Source: Pseudomonadota bacterium
GTDB taxonomy: Bacteria > Pseudomonadota > Gammaproteobacteria > Burkholderiales > JABEVD01
Direction: 5' to 3'
Assembly: GCA_021811205.1 (NCBI GenBank)
Contig: JAJZPK010000107.1
Span: 1-8,302 of the forward strand
Length of the DNA: 8,302 nucleotides
Positions 7,000 through 8,302 of the stretch are shown piece after piece (positions within the stretch are counted from its first letter, which is position 1; every line of letters starts with the position of its first letter). The notes beneath the pieces are model-generated. The model was not told the DNA's origin and searched no databases. It was given only the letters and a program-made list of their open reading frames with translations. The position numbers were made by a program, and so were the translations under genes.

Positions 7000-8232
7000 A
7001 TGGCTAGGGAATCTAAAAATCTGATCGTCGGCCTCGATATCGGCACATCGAAAATTGTCGCGATCGTCGCCGAAATCACGAACGAAGGGAAACTCGAGAT
7101 CGTCGGCATGGGAAGCCATCCTTCGCGCGGACTCAAAAAGGGCGTGGTGGTCAACATCGAGTCGACCGTGAATGCAATCCAGCGCGCGCTGGAAGAAGCC
7201 GAGCTGATGGCGGACTGCAAGATCAGGGAAGTATTCACGGGCATCGCGGGCAGCCACATCAAAAGCTTCAATTCTCACGGCATGGTGGCGATCAAGGAAA
7301 AGGAAGTCAGCCAGATGGACGTCGAGCGCGTGGTAGAGACGGCCAAAGCGGTGAATATTCCGACGGACCAGCAGATCCTCCATATCCTGAATCAGGAATT
7401 CATCATCGACGGGCAGGAAGATGTCAGGGAGCCGCTCGGCATGAGCGGCATGAGGCTGGAAGTGAAGGTGCACATCGTCACAGGCGCGATCTCGGCCGCC
7501 CAGAACATCGTGAAATGCGTGAGGCGCTGCGGCCTAGTCGAACGCGATCTCATTCTGCAGCCGCTTGCTTCTGCGATGGCCGTACTTTCAGAGGACGAAA
7601 AAGACCTCGGGGTATGCCTGGTCGACATCGGCGGCGGCACGGCCGACATCGCCGTGTTTTCGCAGGGCGCAATCAGACATACGGCTGTGATACCGATCGC
7701 AGGGGACCAGATCACGAATGACATTGCGATGGCGCTCAGGACTCCGACCAAGGAGGCGGAAGACATCAAGGTGCGCTATGGATGCGCATTGCGTCAGCTG
7801 GCCGATCCTACCGAGATGATCGAAGTGCCGGGCGTGGGCGAGCGCGGCGCGCGCCAGCTTTCCCGCCAGACGCTTGCCGAAGTCATCGAGCCCAGGGTGG
7901 AGGAACTCTATTCGCTCATCCAGGCTGAATTGAGGAGAAGCCGGTTCGAAGAACTGTTGTCTTCGGGGATCGTGATCACGGGTGGAAGCAGCGCAATGGC
8001 GGGCATGGTCGAATTGGGTGAGGAAGTCTTCCATATGCCTGTCAGGCTCGGCATTCCGCAGTATGTCGGGGGCCTTGCGGAAGTGGTGAGGACCCCCCGT
8101 TTTTCAACGGGAGTGGGGCTGTTGTTGATGGGGTTGGAGCAGCACAAGCGTCAGAACCTGATTTCGATGCATTCGGGTTCATTGGGACAGGTATTCGAAA
8201 GGATGAAGAGCTGGTTTCAGCGGAGTTTCTGA
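7000..8232 (+). CDS. ftsA: Cell division protein FtsA (actin-like FtsZ membrane anchor)
   Basis: Actin-fold ATP-binding protein that tethers FtsZ to the inner membrane and recruits later division proteins. The 410 residues match the family. Seen in order: phosphate-1 motif GLDIGTSK (11-18), the FtsA-specific 1C domain (about 85-165) in place of an actin subdomain, with FTGIAGSHIKSFNSHG (79-94), phosphate-2 motif LVDIGGGTADIAVF (207-220), adenosine motif GIVITGGSSAMAG (323-335), and a C-terminal amphipathic helix GQVFERMKSWFQRSF (396-410) that serves as membrane-targeting sequence. ATG 7000 has AAGGGG (6988-6993) upstream. This gene starts after a 21-bp gap, the first non-overlapping junction in the cluster apart from the altered ftsW-murG one. 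By hand count AGG is its commonest arginine codon (11 of 27). Confidence 0.98.
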   Translation: MARESKNLIVGLDIGTSKIVAIVAEITNEGKLEIVGMGSHPSRGLKKGVVVNIESTVNAIQRALEEAELMADCKIREVFTGIAGSHIKSFNSHGMVAIKEKEVSQMDVERVVETAKAVNIPTDQQILHILNQEFIIDGQEDVREPLGMSGMRLEVKVHIVTGAISAAQNIVKCVRRCGLVERDLILQPLASAMAVLSEDEKDLGVCLVDIGGGTADIAVFSQGAIRHTAVIPIAGDQITNDIAMALRTPTKEAEDIKVRYGCALRQLADPTEMIEVPGVGERGARQLSRQTLAEVIEPRVEELYSLIQAELRRSRFEELLSSGIVITGGSSAMAGMVELGEEVFHMPVRLGIPQYVGGLAEVVRTPRFSTGVGLLLMGLEQHKRQNLISMHSGSLGQVFERMKSWFQRSF

Positions 8233-8248
8233 GGTTTCAATTTACTAG

Positions 8249-8256
8249 GGAGGTGA
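8249..8256 (+). promoter_or_regulatory. Strong ribosome-binding site of ftsZ
   Basis: GGAGGTGA matches the anti-Shine-Dalgarno end of 16S rRNA over eight bases, three bases before ATG 8260. It is the best match of any gene in the window; the others have four- to seven-base purine runs. It fits the known need for far more FtsZ than FtsA from a shared transcript. Confidence 0.8.
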
Positions 8257-8259
8257 AAC

Positions 8260-8302
8260 ATGTTTGAAGTGATGGATGCGCAGAGTCAACTGGCTGTCAT
8301 CA
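8260..8302 (+). CDS. ftsZ: Cell division protein FtsZ, N-terminal 14 codons (cut by window end)
   Basis: Only MFEVMDAQSQLAVI and one further base are present. The call rests on three things: position directly after ftsA (27-bp gap), the very strong ribosome site at 8249-8256, and a short acidic N-terminus ending in AVI, as in betaproteobacterial FtsZ just before the conserved KVIGVGG. FtsZ is the tubulin-like GTPase that forms the Z ring, and its GTP-binding motifs all lie beyond the window. The sequence alone would be too short to identify without this context. Confidence 0.9.
   Translation, partial: MFEVMDAQSQLAVI

Noticed and set aside
8233..8259. Possible terminator or promoter between ftsA and ftsZ.
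   Set aside because: The 27-bp gap has no stem-loop with T-run and no recognisable -35/-10 pair; it contains only the ftsZ ribosome site.

Overview
The window is an interior piece of a division and cell wall (dcw) cluster. Every gene is on the + strand, in the order murD (3' part) - ftsW - [duplicated murG 5' fragment] - murG - murC - murB - ddl - ftsQ - ftsA - ftsZ (first codons only). This order, with murB between murC and ddl, together with the protein signatures (an FtsQ starting MWDRPQDLN, an FtsZ starting MFEVMDAQSQ, betaproteobacterial-type FtsA and MurG), points to a Gram-negative proteobacterium. I think a betaproteobacterium of the Nitrosomonadales/Gallionella-like kind is most likely, but no marker here proves that rank.

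Layout: 1-828 murD without its N-terminal third; 813-1964 ftsW; 1961-2089 a 42-codon ORF that begins like MurG and then runs into unrelated sequence; 2082-3137 murG; 3134-4516 murC; 4513-5379 murB; 5376-6272 ddl; 6262-6978 ftsQ; 7000-8232 ftsA; 8260-8302 start of ftsZ. Genes are packed with start/stop overlaps up to ftsQ. The only real gaps are 21 bp (ftsQ-ftsA) and 27 bp (ftsA-ftsZ). No stretch over 300 bases lacks a gene. I see no tRNA, rRNA, CRISPR array, insertion sequence or convincing terminator.

The genes form one pathway. MurB (with MurA, not here), MurC and MurD make UDP-MurNAc-dipeptide, Ddl supplies D-Ala-D-Ala, MurG makes lipid II, FtsW polymerises it at the septum, and FtsQ, FtsA and FtsZ build and anchor the divisome that directs the synthesis.

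The one non-routine spot is the ftsW-murG junction. A 33-bp segment of the murG 5' end is present twice, perfectly identical and 121 bp apart. The upstream copy has its own TTG start overlapping the ftsW stop, and that start lies exactly as far from the repeat as the downstream ATG does. Removing one repeat unit would restore an intact MurG reading frame starting at that TTG. This looks like a small recent insertion or duplication, or an assembly artefact, that has given murG a new start region. A second, milder oddity is the heavy use of AGG as an arginine codon.
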